DNA from: Sinomicrobium kalidii
Lineage (GTDB): Bacteria; Bacteroidota; Bacteroidia; Flavobacteriales; Flavobacteriaceae
Assembly: GCF_021183825.1 (NCBI RefSeq)
Contig: NZ_CP089211.1
Span: 620,001-684,000 of the forward strand
Length of the DNA stretch: 64,000 nucleotides
Reading direction: 5' to 3'
Part shown: piece after piece, positions 51,180 to 60,721 of the stretch
How the letters are laid out: every line of letters begins with the position of its first letter
How positions within the stretch are numbered: position 1 is the stretch's first letter
Position numbers and translations under genes: made by a program
Notes under the pieces: generated by a model
The model's input: only the letters and a program-made list of their open reading frames with translations
Told to the model about the DNA's origin: nothing
The model's database searches: none

Positions 51180-52502
51180 ATGAAACCATCCCGAAACAAT
51201 TCACGAAGAGATTTCATGAAAACAGCTACCCTGGCCACGGCCGGGGCTACCGTATTAAGTCCTTTTTCCATTCCCGGAGCATATGCCGCCGGGAGTGATG
51301 TTATAAAAATCGCCCTTATAGGCTGCGGCGGCCGGGGAACCGGGGCCACATTCCAGGCCTTTGAAACCGGGCACAACATCAAACTCGTAGCCATGGCCGA
51401 TGCTTTTAAAGATCGCCTGGAAGACAGTTATTCCAAATTCCTCAGGAAATTCGGAAAAGAAAAAGTGGATGTTCCCGAAGAGCGAAAGTTCATCGGGTTT
51501 GACGCGTACAAACATGCCATAAAAGAAGCTGATGTCGTGATCATTGCCACGCCTCCCGGATTCCGTCCCTATCATTTTGAAGAAGCTGTCAGACAGAACA
51601 AACAGGTTTTTATGGAAAAGCCTGTGGCCACCGACGCCATCGGTATTCGCAAAGTACTTGCGGTAGCCGAAGAGGCCAGGTCCAAAAAGCTGAATGTAGT
51701 AGTCGGTCTGCAAAGAAGATATCAGGACAGCTACGTGGAAACCATAAAAAAAATACACGACGGTGCCATCGGGGATATCGTAGGCGGACAGGTTTTCTGG
51801 AACGGCGGCGGTGTCTGGGTAAGAGAGCGCCAGCCCGGGCAAACAGAAATGGAGTACCAGATGCGAAACTGGTATTACTTCAACTGGCTTTGCGGCGATC
51901 ATATCGTGGAACAGCACGTTCACAACATCGATGTGGCCAACTGGGTTAAAGGAAGCTATCCGGTTAAGGCCGAAGGTACGGGAGGTCGTCTGGTGAGAAA
52001 AGGCAAAGACAACGGGGAGATCTTTGACCATCACGTTGTCCTCTTCACCTATGACGACGGTACGGTGATTCACAGTGAATGCCGGCATTTTCCGGGGGTC
52101 CACAACCGTGTTGACGAAACTTTCCAGGGAACAAAAGGACGGTGCTTTATGCATGCGGGAAACCACGGAACGTTATGGGATGCCGGCGGCAATGAAATCT
52201 ATAAGCACAATGGCGAAAACAATCCCAATCCCTACCAGACGGAACACAACGAACTCTTTGCCGCCATTGCAAAAGGGGAATACAAGTTCGCCGATGCTGA
52301 AAATGCCGCTAAAAGTACCATGACAGCCATAATGGGCCGGTATGCCACCTATTCCGGGAAGGTCATTAGCTGGGAAGAAGCACTGAATTCGGAAGTAAGC
52401 CTTATGCCGGAACAGCTCAACTGGGATGCCAAACCGAGGGTATTACCAAATGAAGACGGGTATTATCCCTATGCCATTCCGGGGAAAACCAAGGTTATTT
52501 AA
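51180..52502 (+). CDS. Tat-exported Gfo/Idh/MocA family oxidoreductase
   Basis: A 440-residue protein. Tat signal SRRDFMKTATLATAGATVLS at about 8-27. The Rossmann domain starts KIALIGCGGRGTGATFQAFE; EKPVATDAIG (about 140-149) is the family's EKP motif for the nicotinamide side. The C-terminal substrate domain includes NWYYFNWLCGDHIVEQHVHNID in two parts, typical of periplasmic members acting on sugars or related polyols. NAD(P) must be bound before export, hence Tat. Paired with the SUMF1-fold gene upstream, suggesting a shared envelope pathway; substrate unknown. Confidence 0.9.
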   Translation: MKPSRNNSRRDFMKTATLATAGATVLSPFSIPGAYAAGSDVIKIALIGCGGRGTGATFQAFETGHNIKLVAMADAFKDRLEDSYSKFLRKFGKEKVDVPEERKFIGFDAYKHAIKEADVVIIATPPGFRPYHFEEAVRQNKQVFMEKPVATDAIGIRKVLAVAEEARSKKLNVVVGLQRRYQDSYVETIKKIHDGAIGDIVGGQVFWNGGGVWVRERQPGQTEMEYQMRNWYYFNWLCGDHIVEQHVHNIDVANWVKGSYPVKAEGTGGRLVRKGKDNGEIFDHHVVLFTYDDGTVIHSECRHFPGVHNRVDETFQGTKGRCFMHAGNHGTLWDAGGNEIYKHNGENNPNPYQTEHNELFAAIAKGEYKFADAENAAKSTMTAIMGRYATYSGKVISWEEALNSEVSLMPEQLNWDAKPRVLPNEDGYYPYAIPGKTKVI

Positions 52503-52519
52503 AACAAGCTCCAAACAAT

Positions 52520-53680
52520 TTACTGTTTGACAGCAAGTTCATTCTGATAAATCTGTCTGCCCAACTCGGCCAGAAAGGGCAGGCCGGTTTCTTCATAATC
52601 GTATACACCATCGTTAAAAATACCGTTCTCATTGACAAGCACTGTGGCCGTAAGTATAAATTCCACCTTGTTTTTCTTGTCTTTGATATAAGCGCAGTCA
52701 GTTAGGGTTCCGTAGGCATACCCTACTTTATTGTATATTTCTATGTTTTCCGGGATTGTGGTAATGGTATCACCATACATAAAAAAGCGGTCGAAACTAT
52801 CGGGGTACTCCTCCCGGTCATAGCCTGCCTGGCCTGGAGTAGCTTTCATGGCATAAAGAAGGAACTTCCGGTCCCCGTCCTTCAGGTCAAATCTATGTTC
52901 TTCCGGGTACTGTTCGGGGAAAATAAGCCTTTTCATGGTATTGTGCAGCGTTTTTACCGGGTAGTAGTTCTTCAGGGAAAAATCCATCGGGCCTTCGGCG
53001 AGAGTGCTGTCTTTCATATACCCCTTTCCTTTCATCGTGGCTTTCAGATCAAGCGGTTGCGGTTCTTCGTTATAACTGGAAAATAATTGCACCAGTGTGG
53101 TGTCGTTCTTATAAGCCACGATAGGCTTGGTAGCAATATTGGCCGCATCGCTTGTAGAAAGCCGGTGTGACAGTCTGAAAGGAACGAGCCCCTTCTCTTC
53201 CATTTTATGGTTGATGTAATCGGTTCCCAAAAACTCAAAAAGGCGGTTAAACGCTACATTATCACTCACCGCAAATATCTTTTTCACTTCCTCTGCTACC
53301 GTTGTTTCCACCGTATCTTCCTCCAGGTAAAAACGCGTATTCCGGTCCATCCACTTTTTCTCCTTCAACCTTTCCATGGCCAATATGGCTACCGGAAACT
53401 TGACCGTGCTGGCCGGATAAAAATAAACACTGTCATTGGCATGATACGAAAAATCCTCGAAAACCGGCTTACCGGCATCATCATAAGTGATCCGGGAAAA
53501 GACGACCTGTACCCCGTGTTTGTCCGGGTGGTCCATCACCTTTCGTATTTTGGTGAGATCGGAAGAAAGTGCAGTCTCCAGGGGAGCTTCCCTCATTTCG
53601 GCTGTCCCGGTTTCAGAAGCTTCCTGCTTGCAGGCCGCGAGCAGAACAGCAATAAAAACATAGTGTATATTCCTTAGCAT
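52520..53680 (-). CDS. Lipoprotein serine hydrolase, class A beta-lactamase-like
   Basis: A 386-residue lipoprotein (lipobox LLAAC, Cys17). The beta-lactamase2-type fold has the three active-site elements: STVK (SxxK, near residue 93), SDN (in VSDNVAFNRLFEFLG) and KVGYAYG (KxG-type). It is longer than true class A enzymes, with an insertion between the SDN and KxG elements, so it may be a peptidoglycan or ester hydrolase rather than an antibiotic-resistance enzyme. Convergent with the oxidoreductase gene. Confidence 0.85.
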   Translation of the reverse strand: MLRNIHYVFIAVLLAACKQEASETGTAEMREAPLETALSSDLTKIRKVMDHPDKHGVQVVFSRITYDDAGKPVFEDFSYHANDSVYFYPASTVKFPVAILAMERLKEKKWMDRNTRFYLEEDTVETTVAEEVKKIFAVSDNVAFNRLFEFLGTDYINHKMEEKGLVPFRLSHRLSTSDAANIATKPIVAYKNDTTLVQLFSSYNEEPQPLDLKATMKGKGYMKDSTLAEGPMDFSLKNYYPVKTLHNTMKRLIFPEQYPEEHRFDLKDGDRKFLLYAMKATPGQAGYDREEYPDSFDRFFMYGDTITTIPENIEIYNKVGYAYGTLTDCAYIKDKKNKVEFILTATVLVNENGIFNDGVYDYEETGLPFLAELGRQIYQNELAVKQ

Positions 53681-53821
53681 TTCGATAAAAAACCTGTCTT
53701 TTTAAGTAAAAATATAAAAATATTTTAACAAAACAGCACCTGTCGAATTAAGAATAAGGAAATCTGCTTCCTGTAAAATAAAAAAAACATTTTATTTTCC
53801 AGGACTAAAAACGAACCGTCT

Positions 53822-54358
53822 TTATCTCGACCCGTCCGAGTACTCTTCCCAGGAAGTGGTCTCATAAATATTATCGCCAAAATACCTGGCAACTTTCAGG
53901 AACTTATCAGGCCCCTGGTACCCGGGAACGGGAGACAACAGTTGTTGTTTTTCATTGAGAAAAACCCCCGTAGGATAGCTGAACCTGTTTTGAAGCAATG
54001 CCGCCGCCAGTTCGTGGTATCCCCTTTTACCCGACGGAACATATTTGAAGGTTCGCCCGTTGTACTCAATCGCTTCCTTGCCCTCCCCGTCCAGTTTTAC
54101 CATATAGAATTTATTGCGCATATAAGCGGCCACTTCCGGGTTGGCAAAGGTATTTTTATCCATTTTCTTACACCATCCGCACCAATCTGTATAGACATCC
54201 ACAAATATTTTTTTGGGAGTATCTTCATTTTCCACCTTTTCGATGGCTTCTTCCCAGTCCAGCCATTTCACGGCCAGTCCTTCTTCCTGGGCAAAGGCCG
54301 TAAACATGCCCATGAGCATTAACAAAATAAAGGTCAGTATATATTTTACCCATCCCAT
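53822..54358 (-). CDS. Periplasmic thioredoxin-fold protein
   Basis: A 178-residue exported protein (signal peptide about 1-23, ending TAFAQ). The active site is CGWCKK (about residues 60-65) in VDVYTDWCGWCKKMDKNTF, the Thioredoxin_7/DUF255-like form. It probably reduces or isomerises disulphides in the periplasm. It starts 35 bases after the PLP decarboxylase gene and in the same direction, so it may share its transcript. Confidence 0.87.
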   Translation of the reverse strand: MGWVKYILTFILLMLMGMFTAFAQEEGLAVKWLDWEEAIEKVENEDTPKKIFVDVYTDWCGWCKKMDKNTFANPEVAAYMRNKFYMVKLDGEGKEAIEYNGRTFKYVPSGKRGYHELAAALLQNRFSYPTGVFLNEKQQLLSPVPGYQGPDKFLKVARYFGDNIYETTSWEEYSDGSR

Positions 54359-54393
54359 TTTTCACTGTTTTAGTGCATAAAGATAAGAAAAAG

Positions 54394-55860
54394 TTAGTTT
54401 TCGCCTGCAATCCGTACAGATGATCTGCCTCCTTCGGAAAGGACTTTGTCCCGGTTCTCTTTTATCATTTCAAGAGCCAGGTCAATTTCCTGCAGATGCG
54501 TCCGGAAACTGACCACCGCACAACGTATCCACAATTTTTCGCGTATGGTGGTGGATGAAAGGAACACCCTGCCGTCTTCGTGCAGGGCCCTTATAAATTT
54601 TTTATTCCTGCTGTTGTCCGGATCATCCGGTATCCGGAATACGGCCACAGACAGATCGGGTGCCTTGCCGGTTTCAAAGCCCGAATCTCTGGCTTTTTCA
54701 TAAAAATAACGGCATAACATCAGTTTTTCTTCAAGAGCTGCTTTGAAAGGGGCCAGTCCGTGCAGGTGTAACGGAAGCCACATCCTCAGTCCGCGGAAAT
54801 GCCTGGACAACTCGGGACCACAATCCGCAGGATCAATCTCGTCCAGTCCGTAGGCATCTTTCATATAGGCCGCCTTATGGGAATTTGATGCCAGCAGTGT
54901 ATTCCGGTCACGCACCAGTACAACTCCCGATCCGTAGGGTATAAACAGGGTCTTGTGCGGGTCCATCACTACGGAATCGGAGCGTTCCATTCCCTTAAAC
55001 CTGTTTTCAGCTCCTTCTGCAAGTACAAAGAAACCGCCATAAGCAGCATCGATGTGAAACCACATTTGGTATTTTTCACAGATATCGGCGATCTTGTCCA
55101 GCGGGTCTATGGCTCCCGTATCCGTAGTCCCGGCTGTGGCCACCACCAGCAGGGGATTTAATCCCATGTGCCTGTCTTCTTCAATTTGCTTCCGGAGTAT
55201 TTTTACATCCATCCGGTAATTTTCATCGACAGGAACAGACCTCAACACTGCTTCATACAATCCTGTCATATGCAATGCCTTGTGTATACAATGGTGTACC
55301 TGTTCCGTAAAATAGATAACCGATCTCTCCACATTGGATGCATTTATCCCGTAATGATCCCGTACAGCTTTTATGGCGATAAGATTGGCAACAGAGCCTC
55401 CTGAAGTTAAATTACCATGCGCCGCTTCCGGATAGCCGACAACGGAAGCCAGCCACCGGATCATCTGGTTCCCGATTTCCACCGCTCCCGGACTGGAATA
55501 GGCGATCCCGGCATAACGGTTTACAGCAGCGGCCAGCATATCGGCCACCGCACTTGTCCAGAGTCCGCCACCGGGAATATACCCCATGTGCCTCCCGGAG
55601 GCCGAATTGATCCCTACGGCATCCACCTCATTGCCAAGAATGTCCAGAAGCTGTTCAAAAGGTTTTCCTTCCTCTCCTACTTTCATGGATTTAAGCCGGT
55701 TTATATTCCCGGTCGTATATCCGGGGGAAACGGGAAGGCTGTCCACAAAATTGTTTATATAAGTATTGGTATCCCGGGAAATATGGTGCCTGGTTTCCAT
55801 ATCCGGTTCGAGCTGCCTGGCAATCTTTTCCAGTTCCTGTATTTTTTTCATGGCCGACAT
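54394..55860 (-). CDS. Pyridoxal-dependent decarboxylase (aromatic-L-amino-acid decarboxylase-like)
   Basis: A 488-residue group II decarboxylase. SGGSVANLIAIKAVRDH, VVATAGTTDTGAIDPLDKI, WFHIDAAYGGFFVLA, and the PLP-lysine site DPHKTLFIPYGSG are present in the usual order. The substrate cannot be read off: tryptophan, tyrosine, DOPA and glutamate enzymes share these motifs. An alternative start is Met4. Cytoplasmic, monocistronic or with the thioredoxin-like gene. Confidence 0.9.
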   Translation of the reverse strand: MSAMKKIQELEKIARQLEPDMETRHHISRDTNTYINNFVDSLPVSPGYTTGNINRLKSMKVGEEGKPFEQLLDILGNEVDAVGINSASGRHMGYIPGGGLWTSAVADMLAAAVNRYAGIAYSSPGAVEIGNQMIRWLASVVGYPEAAHGNLTSGGSVANLIAIKAVRDHYGINASNVERSVIYFTEQVHHCIHKALHMTGLYEAVLRSVPVDENYRMDVKILRKQIEEDRHMGLNPLLVVATAGTTDTGAIDPLDKIADICEKYQMWFHIDAAYGGFFVLAEGAENRFKGMERSDSVVMDPHKTLFIPYGSGVVLVRDRNTLLASNSHKAAYMKDAYGLDEIDPADCGPELSRHFRGLRMWLPLHLHGLAPFKAALEEKLMLCRYFYEKARDSGFETGKAPDLSVAVFRIPDDPDNSRNKKFIRALHEDGRVFLSSTTIREKLWIRCAVVSFRTHLQEIDLALEMIKENRDKVLSEGGRSSVRIAGEN

Positions 55861-55902
55861 TTTTTAGCGTACATAATTGAATTGAGTTTCTAAATTACAA
55901 TA

Positions 55903-56355
55903 CTATTTCCTATTCAAATACTCATCTGCACTCCACCTGCCGGACGATGCCACATTAGCAAGCAGGAAAGCCGCCGCACTGTCCACAAAAACACTGTAGT
56001 CCAGCGGGTCTTTTATTCCGAATGAATACCCCATTGCCAAAGCAAAAAACAGGGTAAGTACAGCCGCCCCGTAAGCTACGTATCTTACTTTATAACCGAT
56101 AAGCAGCAGAATACCAAAAGTAGTTTCCAATACGGTGGCCGACACGGCCAGAAAAGGAATCATCCCTGCCGGGGCAAAGGAGTTGACCTGTGCGGTATAT
56201 TCCAGGAAACCTTCCCACCCGGAAGATTTGCTCCCCCAAAGCCCCAGCCTTGAAAATACGGCGGAAAGAAATGTGGCGGCAAGAGCCAGTCGCAACAGAA
56301 AAATCGCCAGGAATAATGGTCTGTTCGTAGTTCTGATGTTTTTTAAAGTTTTCAT
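55903..56355 (-). CDS. DoxX-family membrane protein
   Basis: A 150-residue protein with four membrane helices (about 10-32, 52-74, 78-98, 105-125). LLRLALAATFLSAVFSRLGL and the FGILLLIGYKVRY step fit the DoxX/DoxD-like family. The start is set at 56355 (MKTLKNI) because TACTTTTG (minus, 56381-56374) is a -7 element that would lie inside the longer form starting at 56376. Divergent from a MocR regulator with a shared operator, so its expression is probably controlled by it, possibly in vitamin B6-linked metabolism. Confidence 0.85.
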   Translation of the reverse strand: MKTLKNIRTTNRPLFLAIFLLRLALAATFLSAVFSRLGLWGSKSSGWEGFLEYTAQVNSFAPAGMIPFLAVSATVLETTFGILLLIGYKVRYVAYGAAVLTLFFALAMGYSFGIKDPLDYSVFVDSAAAFLLANVASSGRWSADEYLNRK

Positions 56356-56373
56356 GACTTGTATCTTTTTACC

Positions 56374-56381
56374 CAAAAGTA
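56374..56381 (-). promoter_or_regulatory. -7 promoter element for doxX
   Basis: Minus strand TACTTTTG matches TAnnTTTG, 18 bases before the start at 56355. Confidence 0.6.
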
Positions 56382-56389
56382 TACCTTTA

Positions 56390-56434
56390 CTGGATTATAT
56401 ATTTAATCCAGAATTAATAATTTAACTAATCCAG
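56390..56434. promoter_or_regulatory. MocR operator candidate: three TAATCCAG sites
   Basis: CTGGATTA (56390-56397) and TAATCCAG (56404-56411) form a perfect inverted repeat with 6 bases between; a third TAATCCAG lies at 56427-56434, a direct repeat 23 bases from the second and ending 2 bases before the MocR ATG. MocR/PdxR regulators are known to bind combinations of direct and inverted repeats. Confidence 0.65.
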
Positions 56435-56436
56435 TT

Positions 56437-57909
56437 ATGGATTTTATCCAGGAACTTATCACCATTGCTCCCGGGGCGGACACCCCCATCTATCTCCAGA
56501 TCACCAATGCCTTTATCCGTAACATAAGGTCCGGGCATCTGAGAAAAGGACTCAAACTTCCTGGTTCCCGAAAGGTAGCCGGTTTATTAAAAGTAAACCG
56601 GATGACCGTGGTAGCCGCCTATGAGGAATTGCAGGTACAGGGATGGATAGAAAAGATCCCAAAAAAGGGTACTTTTGTAAAAAAGGAGCTACCCTTACTC
56701 TCTCCGGAACGCATTGCGGAAAACGAGGAAATATACAGCATACCAAAGCGCACACATTTCCGGTTTGACGAAGCCCGTATTTTCCCGATACCATCTTCCG
56801 GATTTCCCCCGGAAGGAAAGCTGGTGTTCAACGACGGTTTTCCCGATCTCCGGCTCACCCCAATGGAAGCACTGTTGAGGAATATGAGAAGCCTGTCCCG
56901 GAGAACTGTTCATAAAAAATATTTTATGTATGGCGGCTCGCAGGGCACCCGGTTTCTTCGGGAAACCCTCTCGGAATACCTGAGTGATACCCGCGGATTG
57001 CCCGTAACCCAGGAAAACATACAGATCACCAAAGGGGCGCAGATGGGGATTTACCTTGCCGCATCCATACTCCTCAAACCCGGTGATGATATTATTGTCG
57101 GGGAACCTGGTTTCACCGGGGCAGAATTTGCATTCCGCCGTTTAAATGCGAACATAAACAGGGTTCCGGTTGATCACGAGGGCATAGATGTAGATGCTGT
57201 TGAACACCTGTGCAAAACCAAAAAAATACGGTTTGTTTATGTTATTCCGCACCACCATCATCCCACCACCGTTACGCTTACCCCCGAAAGGCGTATGAAG
57301 CTGCTGGAGCTGGCCCTGACCCACAAATTTGCCATCCTGGAAGACGATTACGACTATGATTTTCACTACGCCAGCAAGCCCATGATGCCCATAGCCAGCC
57401 TGGACCGCAACGGTAGTGTAATTTATATCGGAACGCTCACCAAAACGCTCGCCCCTGCCATTCGTATCGGTTTTATGATCGCTCCCGAAAACTTTATCAG
57501 GGCCGCTACACATTTGAGGAAATCCATAGATGTACAGGGGGACAGCCTCGTTGAAAATGCCATTGCCGAACTTTACCGGGAAGGCACCGTTACCAGGCAT
57601 ATTAAAAAATCCGTTAAACTTTACCGGGAACGCAGGGAGCATCTCTGTCAACTTCTCAATGAAGAACTGGGCAACTCCGTATCCTTTAAAGTCCCTGATG
57701 GCGGAATGGCGGTCTGGACCACATTCCGCAATACGGACCTCGCGGTCATTTCCCAAAAAGCATATAAAGAGGGTCTCGTTATTCCCGACGGCAGGGAATA
57801 TGATACTCCTGCCAAAAAATACAATGCCGTACGACTGGGATTTGCTTCTCTCGATTTCAGGGAACAAGAGCAGGCTGTAGCAATACTAAAAGAATTAATC
57901 AGTAATTAA
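56437..57909 (+). CDS. MocR/PdxR-type GntR-aminotransferase regulator
   Basis: A 490-residue fusion. Residues about 15-85 are a GntR winged helix (LPGSRKVAGLLKVNRMTVVAAYEEL). A fold-type I aminotransferase domain follows, with the PLP-lysine in YIGTLTKTLAPAIRIGF (about 341-357) and ILEDDYDYDFHY (about 307-318) as the cofactor-pyridine region. Such proteins sense PLP or an amino-acid adduct. The three TAATCCAG sites immediately upstream suggest autoregulation and control of the divergent DoxX gene. Confidence 0.93.
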   Translation: MDFIQELITIAPGADTPIYLQITNAFIRNIRSGHLRKGLKLPGSRKVAGLLKVNRMTVVAAYEELQVQGWIEKIPKKGTFVKKELPLLSPERIAENEEIYSIPKRTHFRFDEARIFPIPSSGFPPEGKLVFNDGFPDLRLTPMEALLRNMRSLSRRTVHKKYFMYGGSQGTRFLRETLSEYLSDTRGLPVTQENIQITKGAQMGIYLAASILLKPGDDIIVGEPGFTGAEFAFRRLNANINRVPVDHEGIDVDAVEHLCKTKKIRFVYVIPHHHHPTTVTLTPERRMKLLELALTHKFAILEDDYDYDFHYASKPMMPIASLDRNGSVIYIGTLTKTLAPAIRIGFMIAPENFIRAATHLRKSIDVQGDSLVENAIAELYREGTVTRHIKKSVKLYRERREHLCQLLNEELGNSVSFKVPDGGMAVWTTFRNTDLAVISQKAYKEGLVIPDGREYDTPAKKYNAVRLGFASLDFREQEQAVAILKELISN

Positions 57910-57916
57910 TTCCCTA

Positions 57917-58318
57917 CTATTTTTTACGAGACAAGCTTCCGTAAAAATTCACCCAGAGCGAGCACCCCAGGGCCAGCACGGTAAACACCGGGGTCAATGT
58001 ATTTACCAACCCTTCATCCGGGCGCCAACCGGAAATATGTGCTATCAGGAAGGTAATGTAACTTTCCGGCAAATTGCTATAGCCCAACCCGGTTAAGACC
58101 CGGTAATGCCAGTCCGTCAGGAAACAATAACCGAAGCCCTTCCAGATCCCCAGAACAATCCAGGAAAACAATGTGACCAGTAAACTGAAAAGATGCCACT
58201 TCCGCCATCGGGCAACCAGCCATCCGAAAAGATTGAACAGGATGAGTGCGGTATGAAAAACCAGAAAGAAATAATGGGCCGAATGTAACATGGATACAAG
58301 ATAAAAGGTTTTGTTCAT
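57917..58318 (-). CDS. DUF2784 membrane protein
   Basis: A 133-residue protein with four membrane helices. HYFFLVFHTALILFNLFGWL and the later GFGYCFLTDWHYRVL (the loop with conserved Cys, Asp and His/Arg) follow the DUF2784 pattern. I start at Met 58318 (MNKTFYLVSML). It lies convergent with the MocR gene, 7 bases from its stop, and is divergent from the AI-2E-type gene. Function unknown. Confidence 0.78.
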   Translation of the reverse strand: MNKTFYLVSMLHSAHYFFLVFHTALILFNLFGWLVARWRKWHLFSLLVTLFSWIVLGIWKGFGYCFLTDWHYRVLTGLGYSNLPESYITFLIAHISGWRPDEGLVNTLTPVFTVLALGCSLWVNFYGSLSRKK

Positions 58319-58399
58319 GCTAACCAGAAAATCATTACATTTACTTTTTGAGATGAAAAAAGGGAATACCCAGACCCCGGAAAACAACAAACGACCGTT

Positions 58400-59488
58400 A
58401 TGAACTCAAAGACTATTGCAAATGGTATTCTAAGAGCTGTCGCAATTTTGACAGGGATTACCGTACTGCTGCTCTTCCTGTATAAAATCCGATCGGTAGT
58501 GGTATATATCGCCTTCGCCGTGGTCATATCGCTTATCGGCCGGCCAATCGTCCGTTTTTTGAAATACCGGTTAAAATTCAGGAACACTCTCGCTGTTGTA
58601 ATAACCATGACGCTTCTTGTCGGCATCCTGGCAGGATTGATCGCCATGTTCATTCCACTCCTTGTTCAGCAGGGACAAAACCTCTCCCTCCTGAACATGA
58701 ATGAACTCCAGAAAAACCTGCAAAACCTTTATCAGGAAGTGAGTGATTATTTTGCGCTCCGCCAAATCGACATTTCACAGACCATACAAGAATCGGATAT
58801 CCTGTCCAAATTCAGTATTTCGGCCATTCCCGACTTTCTCAACTCACTGGTGGGTACATTGGGAAATTTCAGTATCGGGCTGTTTTCCGTGATCTTCATC
58901 TCTTTCTTTTTCCTGAAAGACAGCAGACTCTTTGACGCCTCGGTAATTACCCTGGTGCCCGACGGTAAGGAAGACAAGGCCGAAAGGTCTATGGAAAAGA
59001 TAAAGAACCTCCTGTCAAGGTATTTTATCGGTCTTGTTTTTCAAATACTTATTCTCTTCATTATTTACACCACGATTTTATTCATTTTCGGCATTCCAAA
59101 CGCCATTGTCATAGCCTTTCTTTGTGCCCTGCTCAACCTTATCCCATACATAGGTCCGCTTATCGGCGGATTCCTTATGATAGTGCTGACCATGACCAGT
59201 AACCTCGGCGCGGATTTCAGCAATGTGATCCTCCCTAAAACCATTTATGTCCTCATAGGTTTTGTTATCGGTCAGCTCATTGATAATTTCTTCAGCCAGC
59301 CCTTTATTTTTTCCAGCAGTGTCAAATCGCACCCCCTGGAGATCTTCCTCGTTATCATTATAGGCGGACTGCTTTTCGGGGTAACCGGAATGATCGTAGC
59401 CGTACCTGCATACACCGCCATAAAAGTGGTTTTAAAGGAATTTCTGGCGGAAAACAAGATTGTAAAATCGCTTACCAAAAATTTATAG
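58400..59488 (+). CDS. AI-2E family transporter
   Basis: A 362-residue membrane protein with about eight helices. The large loop after helix 3 (about 95-155) is a family trait, as are NLIPYIGPLIGGF (about 247-259) and QPFIFSSSVKSHPLEIFLVI with its ELFGVTGMIVAVPAY-like ending. Despite the family name (TqsA exports AI-2), most members have other roles, including Na+/Li+ export. 7 bases upstream of the methyltransferase gene, so probably co-transcribed. Confidence 0.88.
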   Translation: MNSKTIANGILRAVAILTGITVLLLFLYKIRSVVVYIAFAVVISLIGRPIVRFLKYRLKFRNTLAVVITMTLLVGILAGLIAMFIPLLVQQGQNLSLLNMNELQKNLQNLYQEVSDYFALRQIDISQTIQESDILSKFSISAIPDFLNSLVGTLGNFSIGLFSVIFISFFFLKDSRLFDASVITLVPDGKEDKAERSMEKIKNLLSRYFIGLVFQILILFIIYTTILFIFGIPNAIVIAFLCALLNLIPYIGPLIGGFLMIVLTMTSNLGADFSNVILPKTIYVLIGFVIGQLIDNFFSQPFIFSSSVKSHPLEIFLVIIIGGLLFGVTGMIVAVPAYTAIKVVLKEFLAENKIVKSLTKNL

Positions 59489-59495
59489 TATCACT

Positions 59496-60683
59496 TTGAA
59501 TAAAAACATATTAAATACTGGTGTACAAGAATTTATATTTAAAAATAAAGATACTGACATTGTGTCACTTTTATTGAAAAAGAGCACTTTTGAGGGCGTT
59601 AGCATGAAAGAGATAGCAAGCCAGATCGAAGCCCGGAAAAAAGCCCGGAAAAAATTACCTTCCTGGTATAATACACCGAATATTTACTATCCGCCCCTGC
59701 TGTCCGTAGAGCAAACTTCCTCGGAGATCACTGCCGGGTACAAATCCCGGCTGGTAAGCGGAAAAACACTTATCGACCTTACCGGTGGCTTTGGTGTGGA
59801 TGCCCGTTTTTTTGCAGAAAGAACAGATCGTGTTTTTCATTGTGAAACCCATCCGGAACTATCGGACATTGCATCCTACAATTACGACATACTCGGTGTA
59901 AAAAACATCACTACGATATCCGGTGACGGTATTGCCTACCTGAAAACATCCGACCGGAAGTTTGACTGGATCTATGCCGATCCCGCCCGCCGGGATGCCC
60001 GCGAGAAAAAAGTGTTTATGCTCCGCGATTGCCTCCCTGATATTCCGGCGCACCTGGAAACGCTTTTCGAACGCTCCGACAACATCTTGATCAAAACATC
60101 GCCCCTGCTCGATATCACCAATGGCATTACCGAACTCCACCATATAAAAGAAATCCATATTGTTTCCGTAAACAATGAAGTAAAGGAGTTGCTCTGGATA
60201 CTGAAAAAAGATTATGCAGCCCCTCCCCTTCTCAAGGCCGTGAACCTGGAAAAGGACAAAGAAAAAACCTTCGAATTTTACAGGCACGGGGAAAATGATG
60301 CCAATCCGATATTTTCCCTGCCGCAACAATTCCTTTACGAGCCCAATGCCGCAATTTTAAAAGCCGGGGGATTTAAATCCCTTTCCGAAAAAACCGGATC
60401 GGGAAAATTACACCTGCATTCCCATCTTTATACCTCAGAAGAATTGATGGAAGATTTTCCCGGACGTAGATTTCGTATTCTTCATATTTATCCCTATACT
60501 AAAAAGACACTTAAACCGCTTTTAAACAAAAGCAAGGCCAACATCACCACACGGAATTTCCCGGAACGCGTAGCCGGGATAAGAAAAAAATTCGGGGTGA
60601 AAGAAGGAGGAGACCGCTATCTGTTTTTCACGACCAATATGAACAATGAAAAAATTATGATCGAATGCCGTAAAATTGTTTAA
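59496..60683 (+). CDS. Class I methyltransferase with THUMP-like C-terminal domain
   Basis: A 395-residue protein. Motif I is LIDLTGGFGVDARFFAER (about 96-113); the catalytic motif IV reads IYADPARRD (about 162-170). The C-terminal part (ITTRNFPERVAGIRKKFGVKEGGDRYLFF, in two parts, about 346-380) matches the THUMP-like domain found in this family. RNA base methylation is inferred. The start is TTG at 59496; no ATG precedes the conserved N-terminus. Confidence 0.87.
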   Translation: MNKNILNTGVQEFIFKNKDTDIVSLLLKKSTFEGVSMKEIASQIEARKKARKKLPSWYNTPNIYYPPLLSVEQTSSEITAGYKSRLVSGKTLIDLTGGFGVDARFFAERTDRVFHCETHPELSDIASYNYDILGVKNITTISGDGIAYLKTSDRKFDWIYADPARRDAREKKVFMLRDCLPDIPAHLETLFERSDNILIKTSPLLDITNGITELHHIKEIHIVSVNNEVKELLWILKKDYAAPPLLKAVNLEKDKEKTFEFYRHGENDANPIFSLPQQFLYEPNAAILKAGGFKSLSEKTGSGKLHLHSHLYTSEELMEDFPGRRFRILHIYPYTKKTLKPLLNKSKANITTRNFPERVAGIRKKFGVKEGGDRYLFFTTNMNNEKIMIECRKIV

Positions 60684-60721
60684 GAAAAACGTTAATGTAA
60701 AAGTTCTGAAATCAATAACAC

